Assembly (NCBI RefSeq): GCF_902705885.1
Contig: NZ_CACSIP010000014.1
Span: 47,305 to 111,304 of the forward strand
Origin: Mycolicibacterium austroafricanum
Lineage (GTDB): Bacteria; Actinomycetota; Actinomycetes; Mycobacteriales; Mycobacteriaceae
DNA: 64,000 bases
Direction of reading: 5' to 3'
In this document: piece after piece, positions 1 to 7,983 of the stretch
Layout of the letters: each line of letters begins with the position of its first letter
Numbering within the stretch: the stretch's first letter is position 1
Notes under the pieces: generated by a model
Database searches by the model: none
What the model was told of the DNA's origin: nothing
Seen by the model: the letters and a program-made list of their open reading frames with translations, nothing else
Position numbers and translations under genes: made by a program

Positions 1-257
1 GGACCTGGCGTTACGACACGATCCGCAAAGGCGAGGGCTTCGAGGGCCTGTGGGACGACGTCCCGAATCTCAGCACTCCCACCACGCTGATCCGCGGCGC
101 CAACTCGTTCTTCGTCAACGACGACGACGCGCGCGAGTTCGCCCGCATCGCACCCGGTTTCCAAGGCGTGCACATCGTCGAGGACTCGGGGCATTCGGTG
201 CAGAGTGACCAGCCGCGCGCGCTGGTGAAGTTGCTGCGTGCTGTGCTCGCCGGCTGA
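1..257 (+). CDS. alpha/beta hydrolase, C-terminal fragment (Rv0045c-like esterase)
   Basis: Open at the left edge; 84 complete codons are visible before TGA at 255-257. The fragment reads TTLIRGANSFFVNDDDAREF and later EDSGHSVQSDQP. The pattern beta-strand, Gly-Ala-x-Ser, then Gly-His-Ser is typical of the last strand and catalytic-His loop of alpha/beta hydrolases. The Ser nucleophile lies outside the window. Its position next to the LLM oxidoreductase, GntR, MarR and leuS genes matches Rv0045c of M. tuberculosis as I recall it. The substrate cannot be told from this piece. It converges with the metalloprotease-like gene, with only 5 nt between the two stops. Confidence 0.8.
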   Translation, partial: TWRYDTIRKGEGFEGLWDDVPNLSTPTTLIRGANSFFVNDDDAREFARIAPGFQGVHIVEDSGHSVQSDQPRALVKLLRAVLAG

Positions 258-262
258 GCGTC

Positions 263-2182
263 TCAGCGCCTGGCGGATGGTGTCTTTCGCGGCCGCAGCC
301 CGATGAACAGGAGACCGACGAAAGCGGCCGCATAAGGCGGCGATTGCGGCATGACGACGTTGTAGCCGAGATCCTTGAGGATGCCGAGCTCGATCGCACT
401 CAACACCCGGACACCCAGACCGGTATCAGTCGCCGAGTTCATCAGCTTCTGGTCGTCGTCGGTGAAGGTGAAGTCATCGAGGTGACTCATCGAGCTGCCC
501 CCCGACCAGGGATCGGGCGTGAACAGCGGAATGAGGCCGCCATAGGCGGCGATGGCGTTGGCGCCCCCGAAGAACAGCCCACCGTCGTCCCCGATCAACT
601 TGGGGTCGTCGGAGCTCCTCCACCGGTAGAAGGCGCCGATCGGCCTGGTGCCCTTCTCGGTCACGAGGAACCTGTCGAAGTACGCCCATCTGCGTTCGGT
701 GTTCTCACCGGGCGCATCCGTGTAAGACAGGAACCCGAACGAATGCAGGAGTTCGTGGATGGCGGTCGAGACGAAGTCATACTCGTCGCTTCCGACGTCC
801 TCACCGAGGCCCCAGGCCGTACTCGCCCAGTTCCAGTCGATTTCGCCGTCGGCTTTCGCGCCGTTGGAATCGACGCCTGTCAACAGCTTGTTCTGCACCA
901 CCGTCCGCCAGTAGCCCGCTGCTGTGCTGACCAACCCGCTTGCCGCGCTGGCGAGAACGTTGTCCCGGTCGTCCAAGCCGACGGTGTAGGTCAGCGTCAC
1001 CGGAGCCGTGACGAGGAAATACTGCGTCATCTGATCGGCCACCTCTTGAAGGGCCAGCTGGCGCTCTGGCGTCCAGCCCGTTCCGTCGTCGGTGAACGTG
1101 AAGTCGAAATTGATGGCGCGCTGGTTGATCAGCGAGTTCGCGCGCGTCCCGATCGGCCGGAACAGATCAAGCAGGTTGATGTGCAGGCCCGCGTCGATGG
1201 CGACGACCCGAAAGGTGTCGACGCCGTTGAAGTCCGAATCCGGTGTGTAGGTGTAGGTGCCATCCTGGTTCAGCACGAGCGAACCCGTCCTGGGCGCTCT
1301 GGTCAGTCGGTAGCGGATCTCGTCGCCCTCGGCGTCGACCGCACCCACCGTGCCGGTGATGGGGCCGGTGAGTCGGCCGCTGATCTGGATGGGTGCGACT
1401 GTGGGCGCCTGATTGAAGAACGCACGCCGGAGAGCAAGGAACGACGCTTCCAGTTCGGCCTTCCTGTCGTCGTCGACGTCCAGTGAGTCGATCCACGCCT
1501 GGTTCCTGGCGGTCCAGTCGCTCATGATCTTGGCGACGGTCTCGTCCCAGGTGCGCCGCGGCGCCAGCCACGGGGGCGCCGGAACCGGTTCGGCCGCCGT
1601 CGTGGTCATCGACGCGGTCGAACCCGTGAGCTCCGTCGACTGAACCGTCTGCAGCGGGCGGGTGCTGTCACTGACAGCGTCCTTCCGGTCGACCTCGGGA
1701 TCGCCGGCGTCGTCTGCGGATTCATCTGCGCGGGTGGCAGATTCGATCTCGTCGGGATCGGCGTCGGCGTCGTCGGTCACCGCCTCCCGGGCGGCGTCAT
1801 CAGCGGCGGCGTCATCAGCGGCGGCGTCCTCCGCGGCGGCGTCCTCCGCGGCGCCTTCCTCCGCGGCGGCGCCTTCCGCTGCGCCGGTGTCCTCGGAGTC
1901 GGCGTCGCGGGCGGCGGTGCCGCCACTCGCTGACCCGTCCCCGCCCGCGGCCGACCGCTTCTCTGTCCCCGAGGACACTCCGGCATCCGAACTGGACTCA
2001 CTCGAGGAGGCGGACTCGGTGCTTTCGGCGCCCGCAAGCCCGACTTGTGGGCCGACCACCGACAGGCCCCACAGCGCCGCGCCCATACCCGCCGAGGCCA
2101 CGCCGACCTGCAGCCAGCGTCTGACCGCGAACCCCTCAGCCCGACGTCCGCGCTGAGCAGTCTTCCCCACCAATGCAGCCAC
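263..2182 (-). CDS. exported metalloprotease-like protein with Ig-like/VCBS domain
   Basis: 639 aa. I chose GTG at 2182 because GAGGGGG lies about 6 nt upstream and the product begins VAALVGKTAQRGRR, a basic start followed by a hydrophobic helix (about residues 22-52), as in exported mycobacterial proteins. Order of parts: signal/anchor; low-complexity Ala/Asp/Glu/Ser region to about residue 200; linker; Ig-like/VCBS-type module with GDEIRYRL and NQDGTYTYTPDSDFNGVDTF; then a metzincin-like domain with HELLHSFGF (HExxHxxGF) and a later SHLDD that could supply a third zinc ligand. The C-terminus is hydrophobic followed by RPRKTPSARR, resembling a sorting or membrane anchor. Inferred role: zinc-dependent surface or secreted protease. 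The substrate is unknown and no close named family is recognised with certainty. Confidence 0.8.
   Translation of the reverse strand: MAALVGKTAQRGRRAEGFAVRRWLQVGVASAGMGAALWGLSVVGPQVGLAGAESTESASSSESSSDAGVSSGTEKRSAAGGDGSASGGTAARDADSEDTGAAEGAAAEEGAAEDAAAEDAAADDAAADDAAREAVTDDADADPDEIESATRADESADDAGDPEVDRKDAVSDSTRPLQTVQSTELTGSTASMTTTAAEPVPAPPWLAPRRTWDETVAKIMSDWTARNQAWIDSLDVDDDRKAELEASFLALRRAFFNQAPTVAPIQISGRLTGPITGTVGAVDAEGDEIRYRLTRAPRTGSLVLNQDGTYTYTPDSDFNGVDTFRVVAIDAGLHINLLDLFRPIGTRANSLINQRAINFDFTFTDDGTGWTPERQLALQEVADQMTQYFLVTAPVTLTYTVGLDDRDNVLASAASGLVSTAAGYWRTVVQNKLLTGVDSNGAKADGEIDWNWASTAWGLGEDVGSDEYDFVSTAIHELLHSFGFLSYTDAPGENTERRWAYFDRFLVTEKGTRPIGAFYRWRSSDDPKLIGDDGGLFFGGANAIAAYGGLIPLFTPDPWSGGSSMSHLDDFTFTDDDQKLMNSATDTGLGVRVLSAIELGILKDLGYNVVMPQSPPYAAAFVGLLFIGLRPRKTPSARR
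1803..1877. repeat. 15-bp tandem repeat in metalloprotease gene
   Basis: Five consecutive 15-bp units (GCGGCGGCGTCATCA and variants ending TCC) encode the Ala/Asp/Glu-rich stretch of the protein on the minus strand. A shortened unit lies just before, at 1791-1802. Unit length is a multiple of three, so copy-number change would keep the frame. Confidence 0.85.
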
Positions 2183-2395
2183 TATTAACCCCCTCGTAAA
2201 TCCCCACGGTTCCAGCAGGGTACCGGGGCCCGGTGGCTCGCCGAGCAAATTTGCTGAGACGCCGCAGGACCAATTTGACGGGTCAGATCATGTTCACCTG
2301 TTGGTCGCCTTGTGCTCGCCGAGCTGCCGTAACTTTCCGCTGGTCCTGGCCGACAGCCCCCGGCCGGAATCGCCCGTGGAAGGAACCGGATCGTC
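2183..2395. promoter_or_regulatory. divergent promoter region, metalloprotease / phoX
   Basis: 213-bp spacer between two divergent genes. It holds a perfect 12-bp palindrome AGCAAATTTGCT at 2244-2255, a possible operator, and the 11-nt direct-repeat array at 2281-2324 annotated separately. A ribosome site GGAAGGA precedes the phoX ATG. Confidence 0.6.
2281..2335 (+). promoter_or_regulatory. Pho-box-like direct-repeat array and -10 of phoX
   Basis: Four units recur every 11 nt: GGTCAGATCAT (2281), GTTCACCTGTT (2292), GGTCGCCTTGT (2303) and GCTCGCCGAGC (2314). They share G-N-T-C-(A/G) with CC in three of them, resembling the 11-nt direct-repeat Pho boxes of actinobacterial PhoP/RegX3 regulators (GTTCACC-type). 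A -10 candidate TAACTT lies at 2330-2335, so the last units cover the -35 position, as expected for an activator. Inference: phosphate-starvation induction of phoX by SenX3-RegX3. Confidence 0.5.
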
Positions 2396-4465
2396 ATGGC
2401 GCTTGTGCCGCTCAACCTGTTCGTCAGCCACAACGGAAAGTCCAAGCGACAGCACATCACCTGCGTGTACAAGTGCGGTGACGCCTGCTCGAAGCCGGCG
2501 CCCAACCGCAGCGACAACGAGTACTTCGGCGACATCGCCAAGGCGGTGTCGAGGCGGTCGATGCTGCAGGTCGGTGGTGTCGCCGTGCTGGCCGTCGGCG
2601 CGGGATCGGTACTGGCCGCCTGTTCGTCGGACACCCAACCGGCCGCCACGTCGACATCGTCAGCCGCACCCGCAGAACCTCCGGCAGGCATGAACTTCAC
2701 ATCGGTCGCCCCCAACAGCGAGGACGCGGTGCTGGTTCCCGACGGCTACGAGCAGTCCGTGGTGATCGGGTGGGGAGATCCGGTGCTGCCCGACGCACCG
2801 GAGTTCGACGTCGCGGCGCAGACGGCGGCCGCGCAACGGCAGCAGTTCGGCTTCAACAACGACTTCGCGGCCCTGCTGCCTATTGACGGAGCGCAGGACC
2901 GCTTCCTACTGGTGGTCAGCCACGAGTACACCACCGAGCAGTTCATGTTCCCCGGATACGACCCCGACGCCCCCACCCGCGAACAGTTCGACATCGCGAT
3001 GGCAGCACACGGGCTCAGCGTGGTCGAGGTCGAGCGCACCGCGGAGGGTCTCAAGCCGGTGATGGGGCGCTACAACCGGAGAATCACCGGCGACGCGCCG
3101 TTCACCCTGGTCGGTCCCGCCGCCGGCAGCGACTTCGTCAAGACCGCGGCCGACCCGGCGGGCCGCTCGGTGGCAGGCACCCTGAACAACTGCGCGGGTG
3201 GCGTGACCCCCTGGGGCACGGTGCTTTCCGGCGAGGAGAACTTCAACCAGTACTTCGGGGTTCCCGACGGGACGCCGGAAGCGCCCCCCACTGTCGCTGA
3301 CCAGATGGATCGCTACGGCATCGCCTGGGAGCCAAGCGAACGCCTCTGGGAGAGCTTCGATCCCCGCTTCGACCTCGCCGCGACACCCAACGAACCCAAC
3401 CGGTTCGGCTACGTCGTCGAGATCAACCCCTGGGATCCCGCGTCGACGCCGGTCAAGCACTCCGCGATGGGCCGCTTCAAGCACGAGGGTGCAGGGATCT
3501 TCGTCACCGACGACGGCACCGTGGTCGCCTACATGGGCGACGATGAGCGCTTCGACTACATGTACAAGTTCGTGTCGAGCAAGAAGATGCAGCCGGGGCG
3601 CGACCCCGCTGCGATGGCACACAACATGACGATCCTCGACGAGGGCACCCTGTACGTGGCCAAACTCTCGAGCGACATCCCTGCAAGCGAGATCGACGGC
3701 TCGGGCAAGCTGCCGGCGTCCGGATCGTTCACCGGCACCGGAACCTGGATTCCGCTGTTGCGCAGCGACCCCGACGGCCAGGCCGAATCGTTGGTCGACG
3801 GGATCACTCCGCAGGAGGCAGCGGTCTTCACGCGTTTCGCCGCCGACAAAGCCGGTGCGACGAAGATGGACCGCCCCGAGGACTTCGAAGCCAACCCGAC
3901 GACCGGCAAGGTCTACCTCGCGCTCACCAACAACAGCAAGCGTGGCACATCCGGCGAGGCGCCGGCCGATGCCGCCAACCCGCGCAACGACAACAAAAGC
4001 GGACAGGTCCTCGAGATCACCGACGACAATGCGGGCACCAGCTTCAGGTGGGATCTGCTGCTGGTCTGCGGTGACCCCGAGTCCGCGGACACCTACTACG
4101 GCGGCTTCGACAAGACGCAGGTCAGCCCCATCTCCTGCCCCGACAACCTGGCCTTCGACAGCCACGGCAACCTGTGGATCTCCACCGACGGGAACGCCCT
4201 GGACTCCAACGACGGACTCTTCGCCGTCGCGCTCGAAGGCGCGAACCGTGGAGAGACCAAGCAATTCCTGACGGTGCCGATCGGTGCGGAGACGTGCGGG
4301 CCGATCATCACCGATGACCTGGTGACGGTCTGCGTGCAGCATCCGGGTGAAAACGACGACAGCAGCATCGACAACCCGGTCTCGCGGTGGCCCGAAGGTG
4401 GCAACGGCACGGCGCGGCCGGCCGTGGTCGCGGTGTGGAAGAACGACGGTCAGATTGGCGTCTGA
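2396..4465 (+). CDS. phoX: PhoX-type alkaline phosphatase (DUF839), Tat lipoprotein
   Basis: 689 aa. The N-terminal CVYKCGDAC stretch, then RR (residues 53-54), a hydrophobic core and a lipobox LAAC (Cys76) indicate Tat export and lipid anchoring. The Cys-containing segment before the twin Arg is usual for PhoX proteins. The body contains PhoX/DUF839 features: FGFNNDF, VVSHEYTTEQFMFPGY, LNNCAGGVTPWGTVLSGEEN, GRFKHEGAGI, MDRPEDFEANP and SCPDNLAFDSHGNLWISTDG. The family hydrolyses phosphomonoesters using an iron/calcium centre outside the cytoplasmic membrane. ATG at 2396 has GGAAGGA about 10 nt upstream. Upstream repeats suggest phosphate control. Assignment to the family is firm; substrate range is inferred. 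Confidence 0.9.
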   Translation: MALVPLNLFVSHNGKSKRQHITCVYKCGDACSKPAPNRSDNEYFGDIAKAVSRRSMLQVGGVAVLAVGAGSVLAACSSDTQPAATSTSSAAPAEPPAGMNFTSVAPNSEDAVLVPDGYEQSVVIGWGDPVLPDAPEFDVAAQTAAAQRQQFGFNNDFAALLPIDGAQDRFLLVVSHEYTTEQFMFPGYDPDAPTREQFDIAMAAHGLSVVEVERTAEGLKPVMGRYNRRITGDAPFTLVGPAAGSDFVKTAADPAGRSVAGTLNNCAGGVTPWGTVLSGEENFNQYFGVPDGTPEAPPTVADQMDRYGIAWEPSERLWESFDPRFDLAATPNEPNRFGYVVEINPWDPASTPVKHSAMGRFKHEGAGIFVTDDGTVVAYMGDDERFDYMYKFVSSKKMQPGRDPAAMAHNMTILDEGTLYVAKLSSDIPASEIDGSGKLPASGSFTGTGTWIPLLRSDPDGQAESLVDGITPQEAAVFTRFAADKAGATKMDRPEDFEANPTTGKVYLALTNNSKRGTSGEAPADAANPRNDNKSGQVLEITDDNAGTSFRWDLLLVCGDPESADTYYGGFDKTQVSPISCPDNLAFDSHGNLWISTDGNALDSNDGLFAVALEGANRGETKQFLTVPIGAETCGPIITDDLVTVCVQHPGENDDSSIDNPVSRWPEGGNGTARPAVVAVWKNDGQIGV

Positions 4466-4518
4466 GCGCTTGCGCGAAGACGAACAGCTGCAGTGAGGTT
4501 TGTGGCTACCTTGACACC

Positions 4519-5328
4519 ATGACGACCTCTACCCGCCGCATCCGGATCGGCGTTCAACTGCAACCTCAGCACGCACCTGTGTACAGCCACCTGCGCGACG
4601 CGGTGCGCCGCTGCGAGGACATGGGAGTGGACATCGCGTTCAACTGGGACCACTTCTTCCCGCTGTACGGCGACCCGGACGGCGCACACTACGAATGCTG
4701 GACGATGCTGGGCGCCTGGGCCGAGCAGACATCACGCATCGAGATCGGCGCGCTGGTCACCTGCAACTCCTACCGCAACCCACAACTGCTGGCCGACATG
4801 GCCCGCACCGTCGACCACATCTCCGACGGCAGGCTCATCCTCGGTATCGGATCCGGTTGGAAGCAGAAGGATTACGACGAATACGGGTATGAGTTCGGCA
4901 CCGCCGGCAGCCGCCTCGACGACCTCGCCTCAGCGCTGCCGCGCATCGAGTCCCGGCTGGCCAAGCTCAACCCGCAGCCGGTGCGCGACATCCCGATCCT
5001 GATCGGCGGCCAGGGTGAGAAGAAGACGCTGCGAATGGTCGCCGAGCACGCCCACATCTGGCACGGCTTCACCGATGCGTCCACCTACCCGGGCAAAGCC
5101 GAGGTCCTCGACCGTCACTGCGCCGACATCGGCCGCGACCCCGGGACGATCGAACGGTCCTCGGGCGTGCCGGAGGGCAGCGTGGACGCCGCGCTCGCCG
5201 GTGCCGGGTCGCTCGTCGACCTCGGCGTCACGCTGCTGACGGTCGGGGTCAACGGACCCGACTACGACCTGACCGTGGCACACGCGCTGTGCCGCTGGCG
5301 GGACGAGCGTCTCGCCGACGCCGGCTGA
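4519..5328 (+). CDS. LLM-class F420-dependent oxidoreductase (Rv0044c-like)
   Basis: 269 aa. ATG at 4519 opens MTTSTRRIRIGVQLQPQHAP; the in-frame extension to 4387 runs into phoX and is rejected. Luciferase-like monooxygenase fold signs: FNWDHFFPLYGDPDG, ARTVDHISDGRLILGIGSGW and PILIGGQGEKKTLRMVAEHAHIW. These are the TIM-barrel strands and the (I/V)GGxGEKxTL motif common in mycobacterial F420-dependent oxidoreductases. Cytoplasmic; natural substrate unknown. It sits 52 nt before the GntR gene on the same strand, as in the Rv0044c-Rv0043c pair, suggesting joint expression. Confidence 0.88.
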   Translation: MTTSTRRIRIGVQLQPQHAPVYSHLRDAVRRCEDMGVDIAFNWDHFFPLYGDPDGAHYECWTMLGAWAEQTSRIEIGALVTCNSYRNPQLLADMARTVDHISDGRLILGIGSGWKQKDYDEYGYEFGTAGSRLDDLASALPRIESRLAKLNPQPVRDIPILIGGQGEKKTLRMVAEHAHIWHGFTDASTYPGKAEVLDRHCADIGRDPGTIERSSGVPEGSVDAALAGAGSLVDLGVTLLTVGVNGPDYDLTVAHALCRWRDERLADAG

Positions 5329-5380
5329 ACCTTCCGAACCGCTCCGCCGGAGGCAGCGGCCGTGAGACACTGGCGCCGCC

Positions 5381-6046
5381 ATGCCCAAGAAGTATGGGGT
5401 CAAAGAGAAGGACCTCGTGGTCTCTCACGTGGTCAATCTCGTCCTGACCGGGAAGCTGCGGTCTGGAGATCGGTTGGACCGCAACGAGATCGCGCATGAA
5501 CTCGGACTGAGCCGGGTGCCGGTGCAGGAAGCGGTGATCCAGCTCGAGCACGACGGGATCCTGTCGACCCGCTATCACCGTGGTGCGTTCGTCGAACGGT
5601 TCGACGAATCCACGGTCCGCGAGCACCACGAGCTCTACGGACTGCTGAGCGGGACTGCGTCGGCACGGGCGGCCGCGGCGACGGACCCCCTGATCGTCGC
5701 CGAACTCGACAGTGTGCTCACGCTGATGCGCAACGGCAAGGACTCCCGGCAGTTCGACGCGCAGGCGCGTCGGTTCCGCGCGGTCGTCAACGCCGAGTAC
5801 GCGGGACCGCGGCTGCAGGCGGCGATCGACTCGTCGCAGACGTTGATCCCTCCCACCTTCTGGGCCGGCTATCTCGAACACCACGACGCGCTGCTGCCGT
5901 CCTACGAAGCCGAACTCGCCGCGATCCGCGCCGCCGAGCCGGAATCGGCGCGGGCGGCGTGCATGCAGCGCTCGGAGGTGATGGCCGGGATCCTGCTCTC
6001 GGAGTTGGTTCGCCGCGGCGTATTGTGTCCCTCACGATCGGATTGA
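5381..6046 (+). CDS. GntR-family transcriptional regulator (Rv0043c-like)
   Basis: 221 aa. The N-terminal winged helix-turn-helix reads [20 protein letters not shown] followed by [23 protein letters not shown], the classic GntR DNA-binding signature with the VxxALxxLexxGl wing. An all-helical FCD/FadR-like effector domain follows from about residue 80. It lies directly downstream of the LLM oxidoreductase gene. It probably binds a small acid and controls nearby metabolic genes, but neither ligand nor target is visible. Start ATG at 5381 begins [14 protein letters not shown]. Confidence 0.9.
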   Translation: MPKKYGVKEKDLVVSHVVNLVLTGKLRSGDRLDRNEIAHELGLSRVPVQEAVIQLEHDGILSTRYHRGAFVERFDESTVREHHELYGLLSGTASARAAAATDPLIVAELDSVLTLMRNGKDSRQFDAQARRFRAVVNAEYAGPRLQAAIDSSQTLIPPTFWAGYLEHHDALLPSYEAELAAIRAAEPESARAACMQRSEVMAGILLSELVRRGVLCPSRSD

Positions 6047-6132
6047 CCGCTCGGCGCGACTGCGCCGAGGGTTGCCGGCAAGTTTCTGCCGCCATAACTG
6101 TCGTCCACGCAACTTGACAGCCTCAGACAGGT

Positions 6133-6147
6133 TAGACTGGCTGAATT
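6133..6147 (+). promoter_or_regulatory. -10 element for a leaderless marR-type mRNA
   Basis: TAGACT at 6133-6138 fits TANNNT and ends 9 nt before the ATG at 6148, with no Shine-Dalgarno sequence. Transcription would start at or near the start codon. The flanking sequence has imperfect dyad symmetry (CAGCC at 6119-6123, GGCTG at 6139-6143) that could be a self-regulatory MarR operator. Confidence 0.5.
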
Positions 6148-6585
6148 ATGGGGACCGAACCGCAGGTCAGCGAGCTTGCAGGCGAACTGCAGCGCGTGCT
6201 CTCGAAGGTGCTGTCCGTTCTCCGTCACACCGGCCGAACCTCGACCTCCGGCGACCTCACGCTGGCGCAGCTGTCCATCCTGCTGACGTTGCTGGACCAG
6301 GGCCCGATCCGGATGACCGACCTGGCTGCCCACGAGCGGGTCCGCACCCCCACCACCACGGTGGCGATCCGCAGGCTCGAGAAGCTGGGGCTGGTCAAGC
6401 GCTCGCGTGATCCATCCGATCTGCGGGCAGTTCTGGTGGACATCACCCCGGAGGGGTTGGCGCAGCACCGGGATTCGTTGGCCTCCAGGCAAGCTCATCT
6501 CGCGGCCCTGCTCAGCAAGCTCAGCGAAGAGGAGCTCGACGCGCTGGCCAAGGCGCTCGCCCCGCTGGAGCGGATCGCCGAATAG
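6148..6585 (+). CDS. MarR-family transcriptional regulator (Rv0042c-like)
   Basis: 145 aa. Helical dimerisation segments flank a winged HTH: LTLAQLSILLTLLDQGPIRM, TDLAAHERVRTPTTTVAIRR, LEKLGLVKRSRDPSDLRAVL. The D-R wing with DxR is the MarR hallmark. The gene lies next to leuS-region genes, as Rv0042c does. The upstream dyad suggests autoregulation. Its 3' end is 3 nt from the stop of the convergent glucosylglycerate hydrolase gene. Ligand unknown. Confidence 0.9.
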   Translation: MGTEPQVSELAGELQRVLSKVLSVLRHTGRTSTSGDLTLAQLSILLTLLDQGPIRMTDLAAHERVRTPTTTVAIRRLEKLGLVKRSRDPSDLRAVLVDITPEGLAQHRDSLASRQAHLAALLSKLSEEELDALAKALAPLERIAE

Positions 6586-6588
6586 CGT

Positions 6589-7929
6589 TCAGCCCAACCA
6601 GTCCAGCACCGCGGCCGCGGTCCAGGACTGTTGCATGCTGCCCAGCGGTTCCCCGGTGAACGGCTCGTAGTATTCGGCGAAGGTCCCGTCACTGGCCTGG
6701 CGGAGGCCCTCACGGCGCAGGATCGACGAGCGCTCCGCCCAGCCCCTCCTGGCGAAGCACCAGGAGAACAGCCAGGTCATCACCGGCCATACCGGCCCGC
6801 GCCAATACTCACGCGGCCGGAAGTCGCGCGACACCGGCGACGTCGACGGGATCAACGCGTAGGCGAGGTCGGGGTGTCCGCAGAACCGTGGCCCCTCCAG
6901 CAACCGCAGCAGCGCCCGCTCGCGGTCATGCGGCAGGCCCCCGCACAGCAGCGGCGCGAACTGCGCGACTGTCTCGGTGGCGATCCACTGTCCCGCGCGG
7001 ACGTCGTAATCCTTTGCCGCACCGGTGCGTTCGTCGGTGGTCGCGATGACACCGGCGCGGAACCGATCGGCCCACGCGTAGAGGTCCTTCACATCGCTGT
7101 GCGGCCGCTTGTGGTCCTCGCCGATCTCGGCGAGCACCTGGCAGGCGACCGACAGGATCGCCGAGACGAACACGTCCTCCACCGCGAAGCTCACTGCCTT
7201 GGAAAGCAACTCGTCGTCGTAGCGCGCTGCCTTCATTTCCTCGACGAGCCACAGGTACCGGTCGTACTCCACGTCGCTGGGCCGCTGGCTGGCGTCGGTG
7301 TTGATCTTGTTGTCCTCGCGCTGGTACTCGGGGACCTCGCCGGGGGCCACGTTGGCGTAGGCGCTGTCCCACCGCGGCGAGTTGTCCATCCCGGACTCCC
7401 AGCCGTGGTACACCGTGACCCGGCCGTTGCCGTTCTGGTCCCGGCACTCGGCCAGCCAGCGATGCCACCGCACCAGATCATCCCAGCGCCGGTCCAGAAA
7501 CGACTCGGCGACCGCGCGGGTCGACCGGCCGCGGGTGCGGGCGTGGTCGAGGATGCGTTGCACCGCGATGGCATGCACCGGCGGTTGCGTGATGCCCGAC
7601 GTGTGGCGGGTCCGCGGCGCGTCCGTCGACAGCGCCGAGCACGCCCACCGGGCCGGGCCCGGGAAGTAACCGTCCACACCGTTGGCGAACACGATGTGCG
7701 GGATCATGCCGTTGCGCCACTGTGCCGAGAGCAGTGTGTCCAGTTCGACCACCGCCCGTTCCACCGACAGCGGGGCCAACCCGATCGACACGAAGGCCGC
7801 GTCCCAGCTCCACATGTGCGGGTAGAGCAACGGTGCAGCGGTGGTCATCGCACCGAGGTCGTTACCGCGCAGCAGGTACGCAGCGCGGGCCGCCAGTTGC
7901 GTCGGGGCGAAGCTCGGATCGTGGGGCAT
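6589..7929 (-). CDS. ggh: glucosylglycerate hydrolase, GH63
   Basis: 446 aa from ATG at 7929 (MPHDPSFAPTQLAARAAYLL); the longer in-frame extension overlaps the SDR gene and is rejected. The (alpha/alpha)6 glycosidase signature is clear: HMWSWDAAFVSIGLAPL, QWRNGMIPHIVF, YHGWESGMDNSPRWD and EYWRGPVWPVMTWL. The M. hassiacum enzyme has the same length, and its reported catalytic Asp182 and Glu419 fall exactly on Asp (ESGMD) and Glu (TFAEY) here. The enzyme releases glucose and glycerate from glucosylglycerate, a solute accumulated in nitrogen starvation, on recovery. A -10-like CATTAT lies 7 nt before the ATG, so the mRNA may be leaderless. It is divergent from the SDR gene. Confidence 0.92.
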   Translation of the reverse strand: MPHDPSFAPTQLAARAAYLLRGNDLGAMTTAAPLLYPHMWSWDAAFVSIGLAPLSVERAVVELDTLLSAQWRNGMIPHIVFANGVDGYFPGPARWACSALSTDAPRTRHTSGITQPPVHAIAVQRILDHARTRGRSTRAVAESFLDRRWDDLVRWHRWLAECRDQNGNGRVTVYHGWESGMDNSPRWDSAYANVAPGEVPEYQREDNKINTDASQRPSDVEYDRYLWLVEEMKAARYDDELLSKAVSFAVEDVFVSAILSVACQVLAEIGEDHKRPHSDVKDLYAWADRFRAGVIATTDERTGAAKDYDVRAGQWIATETVAQFAPLLCGGLPHDRERALLRLLEGPRFCGHPDLAYALIPSTSPVSRDFRPREYWRGPVWPVMTWLFSWCFARRGWAERSSILRREGLRQASDGTFAEYYEPFTGEPLGSMQQSWTAAAVLDWLG

Positions 7930-7971
7930 CGCTTCAATAATGCGACCTTCGCGTCCGAAGTGCAGGATCGG

Positions 7972-7983
7972 TAGTGTTCGGGT
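7972..7983 (+). promoter_or_regulatory. -10 element for a leaderless SDR mRNA
   Basis: TAGTGT at 7972-7977 ends 6 nt before the GTG start. The stretch TAGTGTTCG is shared with the sequence in front of sigM (26131-26139). Confidence 0.45.

Noticed and set aside
344..1486. 380-aa plus-strand ORF opposite the metalloprotease gene
   Set aside because: Antisense shadow in GC-rich DNA; no ribosome site or recognisable motif, while the minus strand has clear domains.
6631..7974. 447-aa plus-strand ORF opposite ggh
   Set aside because: Composition is shadow-like (Arg/Pro/His/Gly), and the opposite strand encodes an enzyme with both known catalytic residues.
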